Shown here piece after piece: positions 16,997-25,394 of a DNA stretch of 64,000 nt. Position numbers and translations under genes: made by a program. This DNA is from CAVSIS01 sp963814875. GTDB lineage: Bacteria > Acidobacteriota > Thermoanaerobaculia > Thermoanaerobaculales > Sulfomarinibacteraceae. How positions within the stretch are numbered: the stretch's first letter is position 1; each line of letters begins with the position of its first letter. The notes under the pieces were generated by a model that did not search any database, was not told the DNA's origin, and saw nothing but the letters and a program-made list of their open reading frames with translations. The stretch spans positions 310,001 to 374,000 of the forward strand of contig CAWFFJ010000022.1 of NCBI GenBank assembly GCA_963814875.1. Reading direction: 5' to 3'.

Positions 16997-18475
16997 ATGC
17001 GCCGTGTGCTGATCACGATCTGCCTGCTCCATGCCGTCTGCTTTCCGGTGATTGCCGACCCGGTTGACGCGACCGGGTTCGACAGCGACTTCGTCGACGC
17101 GACGCTGCGTGTCGACCTGTTCCACGGCGGCGACTCCACAGCCGAGTGGGCATCGTTCGACCGCGCCTGGCGTCAGGGCCGCTGGGCTGGCAGTCGCACC
17201 CACCTCTTGGACGAGCCCGGAATCGGCCGCTACCTCGTGACGGTCAGCGACACCGCAACCGGTCGCCTCCTGTTCACATGGGGGTACGACAGTCTGTTCG
17301 GCGAGTATCGAACCACGACCGGCGCCGCGGCAGGGGTTGTACGCACCTACCACGAAACAGTCCTTGTTCCGTTTCCCCGCCGGCCCGTCACCGTCCGGCT
17401 CACGGTCCGCCCACGCGGCGCCCAACCGCACGACTTGCTCCTGACAACCATCGACCCCGACGCCGCGACGATCAGCCGCGAGCCACCGCCGGGCAGGCTC
17501 GAGGTCGTCGAGCAACACGTGACCGGAGAGCCCGCTACCCGTCTCGACGTGGCGGTGGTCGGCGAGGGCTACCGCGCCGACCAGGACGCGGCATTCCGCG
17601 CCGATCTCGCGCACTTCAGCGAGGTCCTGCTCGGCGCCGAGCCGTACGCGGCATTCGCAGATCGGATCAACATCCGGGGCGTGCTGCGCCCGTCCGAGGA
17701 CTCCGGCGTGGACGAACCCAGCCGCGGCAGGTGGCGGCGGACCGCGGTTGGTGCCAGCTTCGACTCGCTCGGATCGGAACGCTACCTCCTCACCGAGGAC
17801 AACCGCGCGCTGCGAGAGATCGCCGCCGCGGTACCCTACGATGTGCTCGTGATCATGGTCAACCAGTCCCGCTACGGCGGCGGCGGCATCTACAACACCT
17901 ATGCCACGTTCACCAGCGGCAACCAGTGGAGCGAGTACGTCCTCATCCACGAGCTCGGACATGCCTTCGGTGGTCTGGCCGACGAGTACTACACCTCGAG
18001 CGTCGCCTACAACGACTTCTACCCACGGGGCGTCGAGCCCGTCGAGCCGAACATCACAGCGCTGCTCGACCCGGCGAACCTCAAGTGGCGTGATCTCGTG
18101 ACGCGTGGAACCGCCGTGCCCACCCCCTGGGAGAAATCCGAGTTCGACTCGATGGACCTCGCCTATCAGCGCCGACGGGGCGAGCTCAACGACCGGATCG
18201 CGGCCGCCAGCCGCACCGGTGCACCGATCGAACGAATCACCGAGCTCGAGGACGAAGGCGAGCGCCTGTCGCTCGACCACGCCCGCCACGTCGACGCCTT
18301 CCTGGCCGCGAGCACGGGCGCCGGCAAGGTTGGCGCGTTCGAGGGTGCGGGCTACAGCTCGGAGGGGCTCTACCGGCCGGCAGTCGACTGCATCATGTTC
18401 AGCAAGGGCAACAAACCCTTCTGCCCAGTGTGCCGAGGAGCCCTTGAGCAGGCCATCAGGCGCCTCATCGAGTAG
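16997..18475 (+). CDS. Secreted M64 (IgA-type) metallopeptidase
   Basis: 492 residues. ATG 16997 follows GCGGAGG and begins a signal peptide (MRRVLITICLLHAVCFPVIA). An N-terminal beta domain precedes the peptidase, which begins at LDVAVVGEGYRADQDAAFRA. The zinc site is HELGHAFGGLADEY with His318, Glu319 and His322, and the following Asp/Glu provides the M64 third ligand region. GGGGIYNTYATFT is also typical. The C-terminal YRPAVDCIMFSKGNKPFCPV, then CRGALE, is the conserved M64 end with paired Cys. It probably degrades extracellular protein. Confidence 0.93.
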   Translation: MRRVLITICLLHAVCFPVIADPVDATGFDSDFVDATLRVDLFHGGDSTAEWASFDRAWRQGRWAGSRTHLLDEPGIGRYLVTVSDTATGRLLFTWGYDSLFGEYRTTTGAAAGVVRTYHETVLVPFPRRPVTVRLTVRPRGAQPHDLLLTTIDPDAATISREPPPGRLEVVEQHVTGEPATRLDVAVVGEGYRADQDAAFRADLAHFSEVLLGAEPYAAFADRINIRGVLRPSEDSGVDEPSRGRWRRTAVGASFDSLGSERYLLTEDNRALREIAAAVPYDVLVIMVNQSRYGGGGIYNTYATFTSGNQWSEYVLIHELGHAFGGLADEYYTSSVAYNDFYPRGVEPVEPNITALLDPANLKWRDLVTRGTAVPTPWEKSEFDSMDLAYQRRRGELNDRIAAASRTGAPIERITELEDEGERLSLDHARHVDAFLAASTGAGKVGAFEGAGYSSEGLYRPAVDCIMFSKGNKPFCPVCRGALEQAIRRLIE

Positions 18476-18639
18476 GCTCCCTAGCTCGGAGTTTGGAGCC
18501 TGTGGCGTACACGGCGTCTCTCGGTCGGCTTGAAGCCCTGTTTTGGTTGCACTCTCGGCCCGTACTCGGAGGGAGGCGCGCATCGGTTGACGGTGCCGGT
18601 GAGGCGCCCGTGTAGAATGGCGCGCGGAGGGGAAGGAGC

Positions 18640-19830
18640 ATGGCGCGCGAGCCGCTGCCCCTGATGCAGGTGGAAGGATCGGGCCAGGCGGCACCGACCA
18701 CCGGCACCCGTACGGTCGGTAGGACCGCGACCGGGACGGAGAGGCGCCGAACGAACGTGATGACACCGCGACCTCTGGATCTGACTCTCGAACTGCGACC
18801 GCGATCTCGCTACGACGTCATTGACGTGGCGCACCGCGTCGTCGACACCGTGGGCGACGTACTGTCGTCGTACCGCCGTGTCCTGTACTGTTCCCTGCAC
18901 ACGACCGCGGGCTACCTCGACCAACGCATCCAGCGGCGCCTCGAGCATCGCCGCGACCGGCTCGATCCCTACATGCACGCCTACCAGACGCTGTTCCCGC
19001 CCGACGCGGGCTACTCCCACGACGCGCTGCATCTGCGCCGGGAGCTGAGCGACGAGCAGCGCCTAGTCGAGCCCCGCAACGCGGACGCACACCTCGCGTT
19101 CATCGGCTCCGGCCTGCGCAACTGCGTGACCTACGAGCATTTGTCCGGTGAACCAGTCTACTTCATGGACCTCGATGGCGTCTGCGACGGGCGCGCGCGG
19201 GAACGTCGGACCTCCCTTATCGCCTACACCGACGAGGAGGTCGTTGCCTCCGTCCCGTTCGAGATCCCGGTCTCCCGACACGTGATCGACTCCGTCAACC
19301 TGAGCGACCCGCGCGTCGGCCTTGTCGACAGAGTGCAGTCACTGCTCGCCGCCAACCCGGTCGAGCACGGCCGGATCGATATCTCTCTGGACGGCGCGGA
19401 AGAGTTTGCGGCGGTGACCGTCAACGAGTACGAGACCCTGCTCATGCGCCACGATCTCGCCGAGGTGCTCCGCAACCCGCTGCGGTTCATGGCCCGCCAG
19501 GGACGCAACATGCTGCGCGACCCAATGGCCATCCCTACCAAGAGCCTCGGTTACGCGAAGTACGACGCCGTCCAGGTCATCAACGAGCTGATCGACGCGC
19601 TCGGCCTCTCGGAGTCCCTGCTCGAGCGGATCGTCGCCAAGGTCATGGCTCTTCCGGCCGCCCGCGTGCTCCGCTTCAAACGGTCACTCAGCATGCCTGT
19701 GATCCGCCCGTCCGGGGGAGGTGCCCCAAACCTCGTCCGCGGCCAGTACCAGAGCCCTATCCTGATCCAGTGGCGACCTTCGTCACGACAGGCTCGCACG
19801 CTGCGCGTGTCGCTGACCCGCTTCAGTTGA
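18640..19830 (+). CDS. YjbQ/UPF0047-like protein with C-terminal extension
   Basis: 396 residues. The ATG at 18640 has an excellent site (GGGGAAGGAGC). After about 45 variable residues the fold resembles YjbQ (secondary thiamine-phosphate synthase family): YRRVLYCSLHTTAGYLDQRI, later NADAHLAFIGSGLRNCVTYE, then GEPVYFMDLDGVCDGRARERRTS, which aligns with the His-Thr-Thr-Ala and NADAHL...G...DFDGPR motifs. Family members have about 140 residues. Here an insertion separates the two motifs and about 200 residues follow, with no family recognised (RVSLTRF end; VNEYETLLMRHDLAEVLRNP). Enzymatic role unknown. Confidence 0.65.
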   Translation: MAREPLPLMQVEGSGQAAPTTGTRTVGRTATGTERRRTNVMTPRPLDLTLELRPRSRYDVIDVAHRVVDTVGDVLSSYRRVLYCSLHTTAGYLDQRIQRRLEHRRDRLDPYMHAYQTLFPPDAGYSHDALHLRRELSDEQRLVEPRNADAHLAFIGSGLRNCVTYEHLSGEPVYFMDLDGVCDGRARERRTSLIAYTDEEVVASVPFEIPVSRHVIDSVNLSDPRVGLVDRVQSLLAANPVEHGRIDISLDGAEEFAAVTVNEYETLLMRHDLAEVLRNPLRFMARQGRNMLRDPMAIPTKSLGYAKYDAVQVINELIDALGLSESLLERIVAKVMALPAARVLRFKRSLSMPVIRPSGGGAPNLVRGQYQSPILIQWRPSSRQARTLRVSLTRFS

Positions 19831-19842
19831 CCGGAGGAGAGC

Positions 19843-20595
19843 ATGCGCTGGTACGTCATCGGCATGGGCGAGGTCGGTCGCCGGCTCACAGACGCCCTGA
19901 AGGGCTCCGGCTTCGACGTCCACACCGTCACCCGAACCTCCGGGTGGACCCAGGCGGTCATCGACCCCGAGGGCATCCGCCTGGTCACGGTCCGCGAAGA
20001 CAACCTCGCGGAGGTCCTCGATCGGTTCGAGGGCGAGGGCGGGGAGCGCATTGTCGCGTTCCAGAACGGCTGGATCAGGCCGCTCCTGCGCCATCACCCC
20101 GGCGCAGGGCGCGGGCTCATCTGGTTCACCGCGAAGGGAGATTTCTTCCGGCCGCTGCGCGCCAGCGCCCTTTGTGGTGCGGTCGCCGAACCCCTCGCGG
20201 GCGCGCTGTCCGCGGCAGGAATCCCGGCTGACGCCGTCTCACCGGACGAGCTTGCGGCGCTGGAGGCCGAGAAGATGGGCTTCAACTGCGTCGTCGGCCT
20301 TCCGCTGGCGGTCCACGGGCTGTCTCTCGCCGAGTACCTCGAGCGCGAGTCGACCGAGGCCGAAGAGGTGTTTCGAGAGGCGGTCGGCGCCACCTCCGCG
20401 GCTCTCGGCGTCACCGCCGATCCCGCCTGGTGGCCGGCCTTCCAGAGGGTGGTCGAGCCGATTGGCTGGATACGCCCGAGCGTCGCCAAGGCGCTCGAGT
20501 ACCGCAATGCCGCCGTCGTTCGGCTGGCTGCAGAAGCTGGCCTCGACGCGAAGACCAACCAACGGCTGCTACGCGCCTCCGGGTGGACGGCTTGA
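19843..20595 (+). CDS. NAD(P)-binding protein, ketopantoate-reductase-like
   Basis: 250 residues. It starts MRWYVIGMGEVGRRLTDALK, a Rossmann GxGxxG motif, after GGAGGAG. The later EKMGFNCVVGLPLAVHGLSL, with Lys and Asn, resembles the substrate part of ApbA/PanE-type reductases, but the protein is shorter than PanE (about 300 residues) and divergent. It sits 12 bases after the YjbQ-like gene and is probably co-transcribed with it and with the DUF1820 gene. Substrate unassigned. Confidence 0.6.
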   Translation: MRWYVIGMGEVGRRLTDALKGSGFDVHTVTRTSGWTQAVIDPEGIRLVTVREDNLAEVLDRFEGEGGERIVAFQNGWIRPLLRHHPGAGRGLIWFTAKGDFFRPLRASALCGAVAEPLAGALSAAGIPADAVSPDELAALEAEKMGFNCVVGLPLAVHGLSLAEYLERESTEAEEVFREAVGATSAALGVTADPAWWPAFQRVVEPIGWIRPSVAKALEYRNAAVVRLAAEAGLDAKTNQRLLRASGWTA

Positions 20596-20638
20596 GCGGG
20601 CGCGAGACGTCCACGACCGCCGTGTCGCGAGCTCAGGA

Positions 20639-20977
20639 ATGAGCGAGCAGACCATCTACCGGATCAGCTTCCTCAGCGCAGGGCAGGTCTACGAGATCTA
20701 CGCTCGACAGGTCGTCCAGGGTGGTCTGCTGGGCTTCATCGAGGTCGACGAGCTGCTCTTCGGCGAGCGCTCGAAGATCCTGATCGACTCCTCGGAAGAG
20801 CGCCTCAAGACCGAGTTCGAGGGCGTTCGACGCACGTACATACCGATCCACGCGGTGCTGCGCGTCGACGAGGTCGAGAAGGCGGGACGCGGACGAATCA
20901 CCGCCAAGGGCGAAACCGTCGCGCCCTTCCCGGTGACCATCATGCCGACCCCGAAGGGCTCCCCCGAATCCCGCTGA
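20639..20977 (+). CDS. DUF1820 family protein
   Basis: 112 residues, the usual length of this family of unknown function. MSEQTIYRISFLSAGQVYEI, VVQGGLLGFIEVDELLFGE and TYIPIHAVLRVDEVEKAGRG are the conserved blocks. ATG 20639 is close to a weak CAGGA. It lies 43 bases after the dehydrogenase-like gene on the same strand. Confidence 0.85.
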   Translation: MSEQTIYRISFLSAGQVYEIYARQVVQGGLLGFIEVDELLFGERSKILIDSSEERLKTEFEGVRRTYIPIHAVLRVDEVEKAGRGRITAKGETVAPFPVTIMPTPKGSPESR

Positions 20978-21052
20978 CCCGATCCGGGCGCGCCGTCCCG
21001 CTCCTCGCTTCCCGAGCCGAAACTTCGGAACCCGCGATTCGTACCTTCCACA

Positions 21053-21760
21053 GTGACCTTCCGGAGCTTCACCCGAATGCGCAGAGCGATCGGCTCGCTC
21101 TCGCTTGCCAGCATCCTACCGCTCGCGCTGGTGGTCATCGGCGTCCTCGCCCTGCGCTCGTCGGTGGCGGACTGGAACGATGTTCCGACCGGTTCGATGC
21201 AGCCGACGATCGCCGAGGGCGATCGCATCGTCGTCAACAAGCTCGCGTATGACCTGCGGGTGCCTTTCCTCGGCGCGCGTCTGGTTCACCTCAGCGATCC
21301 CAGGCGCGGAGACATCGTGATCCTCGCGTCGCCCAGCGACGGCGTTCGGCTGGTCAAGCGTGTGGTCGGTCTGCCCGGCGACCTGGTCGCCCTCGACGGC
21401 AATCGGCTGATCATCAACCAGCGGTCCGTAAGCTATGGTCCGGTCGCCGACCGCGTCGTCCGGACGCTGGTTTGTCGGGCCGGCAGCCGGCTGATTGCCA
21501 GCGAAGACCTCGGGAACGCTCGCCACGCCGTCCTGGTCGCTTCGGTCGAGGGCGCTCGCCACACCTTCGGACCGATTCGCGTCCCTCCAAGCTGCTACTT
21601 CGTGCTCGGCGACAACCGCGAATCGAGCCTCGACTCCCGTTTCTTCGGCGTCGTCGACCGCTCGCTGATCCTCGGTCGTGCCGTGGCTGTGCTCGCGTCG
21701 ATCGACCCCGACCCCGGCTTCGACCCCCGCTGGCGCAGGTTCATGGTCGCCCTCCGGTGA
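21053..21760 (+). CDS. lepB: Signal peptidase I
   Basis: 235 residues. An N-terminal membrane helix (ASILPLALVVIGVLALRSS) precedes the catalytic domain. Ser48 in TGSMQPT is the nucleophile and Lys102 in VKRVVGLPGD the general base. GDNRESSLDSRFFG is box E. It would cleave Sec/Tat signal peptides on the periplasmic side of the inner membrane. The GTG at 21053 has no clear ribosome site; ATG 21077 (MRRAIG) is an alternative that keeps the whole helix. A structured repeat follows the stop. Confidence 0.93.
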   Translation: MTFRSFTRMRRAIGSLSLASILPLALVVIGVLALRSSVADWNDVPTGSMQPTIAEGDRIVVNKLAYDLRVPFLGARLVHLSDPRRGDIVILASPSDGVRLVKRVVGLPGDLVALDGNRLIINQRSVSYGPVADRVVRTLVCRAGSRLIASEDLGNARHAVLVASVEGARHTFGPIRVPPSCYFVLGDNRESSLDSRFFGVVDRSLILGRAVAVLASIDPDPGFDPRWRRFMVALR

Positions 21761-21774
21761 ATCGACGGAAGAAA

Positions 21775-21914
21775 CCACAGAGACACAGACAGACATAGCG
21801 CTCCCGCCCGCCCGCATCACCTTTGGCTCGCGTCTCGCGCGATTCAAAGGTGATGCGGGCGGGAGGGAGGGCCGGAGATTCTCTGTGCTCCTCTGTGTCT
21901 CAGTGTCTCTGTGG
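21775..21914. repeat. Nested long inverted repeat between lepB and the Nramp-like gene
   Basis: The outer arms are CCACAGAGACAC (21775-21786) and GTGTCTCTGTGG (21903-21914). The inner arms are 25 bases each (21801-21825 and 21845-21869), pairing at 24 of 25 positions around a 19-base loop that contains CGCGTCTCGCG. CACAGAGACACAG-type strings recur inside both flanks. It lies between convergent genes, so it could also stop transcription from both sides, though there is no U-tract. Confidence 0.85.
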
Positions 21915-21928
21915 TATTTCCGATTCGT

Positions 21929-23185
21929 CTACCGCAGCAGTCGCAGGAGCTCGACTGAACCGAGGTAGGCGAACAGCACCAGGCACGCCACCAGGCCGGC
22001 GTTGGCCGCGAGCCGGTTGTGCGCCTCGCCGACCAGGTCGCGCCGGTTGTTGAGCACCAGCAGGGTCCCGGCCAGGAAGGGCATGAACAACGACCCCAGA
22101 GCAGCGTAGACGACGACCAGCCACACAGGACGATCGAGGAGGAGCAAGGCCATGGGTGGGAAGGTCATCGCGAGAAGTGCGCCCCGGTAGACCGGCCGCC
22201 GGGCGGCAGGTCGGTCGTCACTCCTTGACAGCCCGAGCAGCTCCGCGGCGTGGGCGAACAGGTACGGCACGCCCTGCCACACGCCGACGATCGAGCTCGT
22301 CACTGCCGCCCAGAAACCGACCAGGAAGATCGTCCGCCAGATCGGCGCGACCCCGTCGCCGAGCATCCCGGCGAGGCGGACTACACCCTCGGAGCCGGCG
22401 ACAACGACACCGCGAGGTTGCAGCACCGCTCCCGCGAGCACGACGACGGCGAGCCCGAAGACCGCGGTCAGCAGATAGCCGACACCGAGATCGACGCGCG
22501 CCGCCGGGATCCAGGCCCTGCCGTCCCATCCCTTCTCGCGCAGCCAGTAACCATAGGAGAGCAGAGTCACGGTCCCGCCCACCCCACCGATCACGCCAGC
22601 CACCAGCAGGGTGCCCCCCTCAGGGACGACCGGGATCAGGAGACCGCGCGCAAGGGTCCCGATCGGCGGCACCCGAGGTGCAGCTGCGGAAACCAGGGTA
22701 ACCACCATCACAGCGATCGCGACACCCATCACGCGTTCGAAGACCGGGTAGCCCTCGAGCCAGACCAGAACAGCGGCGAGCACACCGTGGATGACCGCCC
22801 AGGTCCGCACCGACAGCACCGGCAGCAGAGCGTACGCTGCCAGGCCGCATGCGGACATCAGCGCCGCCGCCACGACCACGGTCCAGACCGACAGAAACAC
22901 CAGGAAGTACACCTTGACCGGCCAGCCGAGTACCCCGAACCAGCCCTCGACCAGGGTCGTCCCCGTGCTGAGCTGCCAGCGCGCCACCCCCTCGGCGAGG
23001 ACGAGCTTGAGTACAGCGCCGACTATCACCGCCCACAGCACGGCAAAGCCGAGTGTCGATCCAGCCTTAGCGGCAGCGACGAGGTCACCGGCCCCGACAC
23101 CGGTAGCGGCCACCACCAGCCCCGGGCCGACCACGCGCAACATCCCGGAGAGTCCTCGCGGCGGTTTGGGCGGTGATCCGGTCAC
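21929..23185 (-). CDS. Nramp-like transporter lacking the canonical metal motifs
   Basis: 418 residues with about 11 membrane helices. The first helix begins GPGLVVAATGVGAGDLVAAA, matching the Nramp TM1 position, but the metal-binding DPGN is replaced by GAGD. In TM6 the usual MPH motif is absent (GGVGGTVTLLSYGYWLREKG). LNNRRDLVG matches the later Nramp loop. Membership in the Nramp/APC fold is likely; Mn/Fe transport is not supported because the ligands are changed. Related divergent branches carry other ions or none known. The start at ATG 23185 lies close to the window's TTGG-poor region; no strong ribosome site is visible. Confidence 0.8.
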   Translation of the reverse strand: MTGSPPKPPRGLSGMLRVVGPGLVVAATGVGAGDLVAAAKAGSTLGFAVLWAVIVGAVLKLVLAEGVARWQLSTGTTLVEGWFGVLGWPVKVYFLVFLSVWTVVVAAALMSACGLAAYALLPVLSVRTWAVIHGVLAAVLVWLEGYPVFERVMGVAIAVMVVTLVSAAAPRVPPIGTLARGLLIPVVPEGGTLLVAGVIGGVGGTVTLLSYGYWLREKGWDGRAWIPAARVDLGVGYLLTAVFGLAVVVLAGAVLQPRGVVVAGSEGVVRLAGMLGDGVAPIWRTIFLVGFWAAVTSSIVGVWQGVPYLFAHAAELLGLSRSDDRPAARRPVYRGALLAMTFPPMALLLLDRPVWLVVVYAALGSLFMPFLAGTLLVLNNRRDLVGEAHNRLAANAGLVACLVLFAYLGSVELLRLLR

Positions 23186-23428
23186 GGCCGCACCTCCGGC
23201 CGTCGCTGCACGTCCAGGATCCCCTGGGCCTCGGGCGGATCTGTCCGTGGGCCGCGCCAGGTCTCGCCGCCGGGTCGTGTCGGAGTGATGTCCGGTCGCG
23301 GCGTGCCCACAGCCCTCCCCTCGCTCGCTGAGCCGGCCAGAAGCGTACCAGCTTGCGACAGGGACGGAAGCAGGCTCAGAGGCCGGTGGTCGATCGAGAT
23401 GCTCGGACCCTGACCACCTGTGCAGCGC

Positions 23429-25234
23429 TCAGGCGGGTCCGAGGTCGGCCTGGTCCGAGTCGCCCATCTCGACACCGCCAGCGGGAAAGTACTCGCGCCA
23501 CCGGCGATCGACCAGACGCGCCGTGTCGGGATCGGCGAAGAGCTCACGGGGGTAGCTCGGCTTGCGTCGAGCGTCGATCACGATCGGAGCCGTGTAGCTC
23601 AGGTGGTGGCGCACGACCCGAACGTCCGCTGCGGCGATATCGGCGGCAGGTTCGAATCGGGTGAACGTCGTCCACAAAAAGTTCATCGGGCTTGCGGCCG
23701 CTCTCCGGGGTTCGTCGGAGAGCACCACCAGGGGCCAGTCGGCGAACGCAGGGTGGCGCGCGATCCGCTGCGCCGCACCCGGCTCGTCGACCCAGTCAGG
23801 ACCTCCGACGACAAGACAGCCGGCGCAGAAGACCCGCACCTCCCCCACGCCTGGCGGTGTTTCCGGGGCCGAGAACACCCGAGGCAGCTCGCGCGCGGGA
23901 TCGCCGAGACCGAGCCAAACCCCCTTCGAGCCGAGGTTCACCTCCGGCCCGGTGTAATCGAGTGTGTCCATCGCCAGATTGGCGAAGACGTACAGGTCGG
24001 TCTCGGGCCGCGTCCGCGCCAGGACGTGCTCGAGGGTGGCGCGGAAATCCCGAAGGTCGACCGGTCGATCAGTCACGAGAAGGAACTTGGTCAACCCGAG
24101 CTGGCCCTCGCCGAGTACCCGGAAGGCCGCCTGCATCGCCTCGCGACGATAGCGCTGGCGCACGACCGCGGCAGCCAGGGCATGGTAGCCGGTCTCGCCG
24201 TAGGACCACAGGTCTTGGACCGACGGCATGACCACGGGGAACAACGGCGCGAGCAGCTCCTGGAGCAGGTCGCCGATGTAGAAGTCCTCCTGACGTGGCT
24301 TCCCCACGACCGTCGCCGGCACGATCGCGTCGCGCCTGCGGCACAGCGCTTCGACCTCGAACACCGGGTAGTCGTGGCGCAGCGAGTAGCTTCCATAGTG
24401 ATCGCCGAATGGCCCCTCGGGCCGACGCACACCGGCCGGGACCGTGCCGACCAGGGCCAGCTCGGCCTCCGCGACCAGCAGGTGGGGTCCCGGCCCCGGG
24501 CACCGACGCAGGCGCCGACCCATCAGGAGCGAGGCGAGCAGCAGCTCGGGGACGTTCTCCGGGAGAGGCGCGACGGCCGCCAGGATCAGAGCGGGAGGGC
24601 CGCCGAGAAAAACCGTGACCGGCAACGCCTGGCCAAGTTCCTCGGCGACGGCGTGGTGGAACCCTCCACCCTTTCCGATCTGCCAGTGCATCCCGGTCGT
24701 GTGCGGACCGTGGATCTGCATCCGGTACATCCCGAGGTTGTGACCGTGACCGTCCGGGTGCTCTGTGTACACCAGCGGCAGAGTCAGAAACGGGCCACCG
24801 TCCTCGGGCCAGGTCGTCAGGGCCGGGAGCCGGTCGAGCCGCACGTCGCGCTCGACGACTTCCATCACGGGTCCCGACCGGCGGTTCGCCAGCCCGACGC
24901 GCAGTGCCTGCCCGACGATACCTCGCGACCGCCAGACTGTGCTGAGCGGAGGCGGCAGCTGCTCGCGAACAAACTCCGTCAGGCTCTCAACGAAGGCCTT
25001 CGGACGGTCGCCGAAGGCGAGCTCTGCGCGCCGTCTGGTCCCGAACAAGTTCATGGCCAGGGGCAGGTCGGACCCGGTCACCCGCCTCAACAGCAGGGCA
25101 GGTCCCCCGCCGGCAATAACGCGCCGGTGGATCTCAGCCGCCTCGAGACACGGATCGACCTCGACGTCGATCTCGCGCAAGTCGCCGTCCGCTCGAAGGC
25201 GATCGAGAAAGGTCCTCAAGTCGTGGAAAATCAC
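23429..25234 (-). CDS. UbiD family (prenyl-FMN) decarboxylase
   Basis: 601 residues. GTG 25234 gives the usual family start (MIFHDLRTFLDRLRADGDLR) after a GGGGG tract; the frame is open upstream but not homologous there. Signature blocks include LPLAMNLFGTRRR, HNLGMYRMQIHGPHTTGMHW, and EGPFGDHYGSYS, carrying the prFMN-binding Arg/Gln and the Glu-Arg-Glu network. Proteins of this length and opening act in menaquinone (MqnL/UbiD-like) or ubiquinone biosynthesis, or on aromatic acids. No prenyltransferase (UbiX) lies in the window, so the substrate stays open. Confidence 0.88.
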   Translation of the reverse strand: MIFHDLRTFLDRLRADGDLREIDVEVDPCLEAAEIHRRVIAGGGPALLLRRVTGSDLPLAMNLFGTRRRAELAFGDRPKAFVESLTEFVREQLPPPLSTVWRSRGIVGQALRVGLANRRSGPVMEVVERDVRLDRLPALTTWPEDGGPFLTLPLVYTEHPDGHGHNLGMYRMQIHGPHTTGMHWQIGKGGGFHHAVAEELGQALPVTVFLGGPPALILAAVAPLPENVPELLLASLLMGRRLRRCPGPGPHLLVAEAELALVGTVPAGVRRPEGPFGDHYGSYSLRHDYPVFEVEALCRRRDAIVPATVVGKPRQEDFYIGDLLQELLAPLFPVVMPSVQDLWSYGETGYHALAAAVVRQRYRREAMQAAFRVLGEGQLGLTKFLLVTDRPVDLRDFRATLEHVLARTRPETDLYVFANLAMDTLDYTGPEVNLGSKGVWLGLGDPARELPRVFSAPETPPGVGEVRVFCAGCLVVGGPDWVDEPGAAQRIARHPAFADWPLVVLSDEPRRAAASPMNFLWTTFTRFEPAADIAAADVRVVRHHLSYTAPIVIDARRKPSYPRELFADPDTARLVDRRWREYFPAGGVEMGDSDQADLGPA

Positions 25235-25394
25235 CTGCCCCCACGCCGCGGGTCTTGCCCACCGCCCCTGCACACGCAACGATAGCACCACGAACCGGGA
25301 TACACCGGAACGCCGTATACTGGCCACTGGTCCTCCTTGCGCACCAGTGTCGCCGGCGCATGTTCGAATCTGTTCTGCCGGGAGTTTTCGAGAC

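Noticed and set aside
16868..18766. 632-codon minus-strand open frame opposite the M64 peptidase
   Set aside because: Shadow: the peptidase has a signal peptide and zinc site on the plus strand.
23420..25285. 621-codon plus-strand open frame opposite the UbiD-family gene
   Set aside because: Shadow: the minus strand has the complete decarboxylase.
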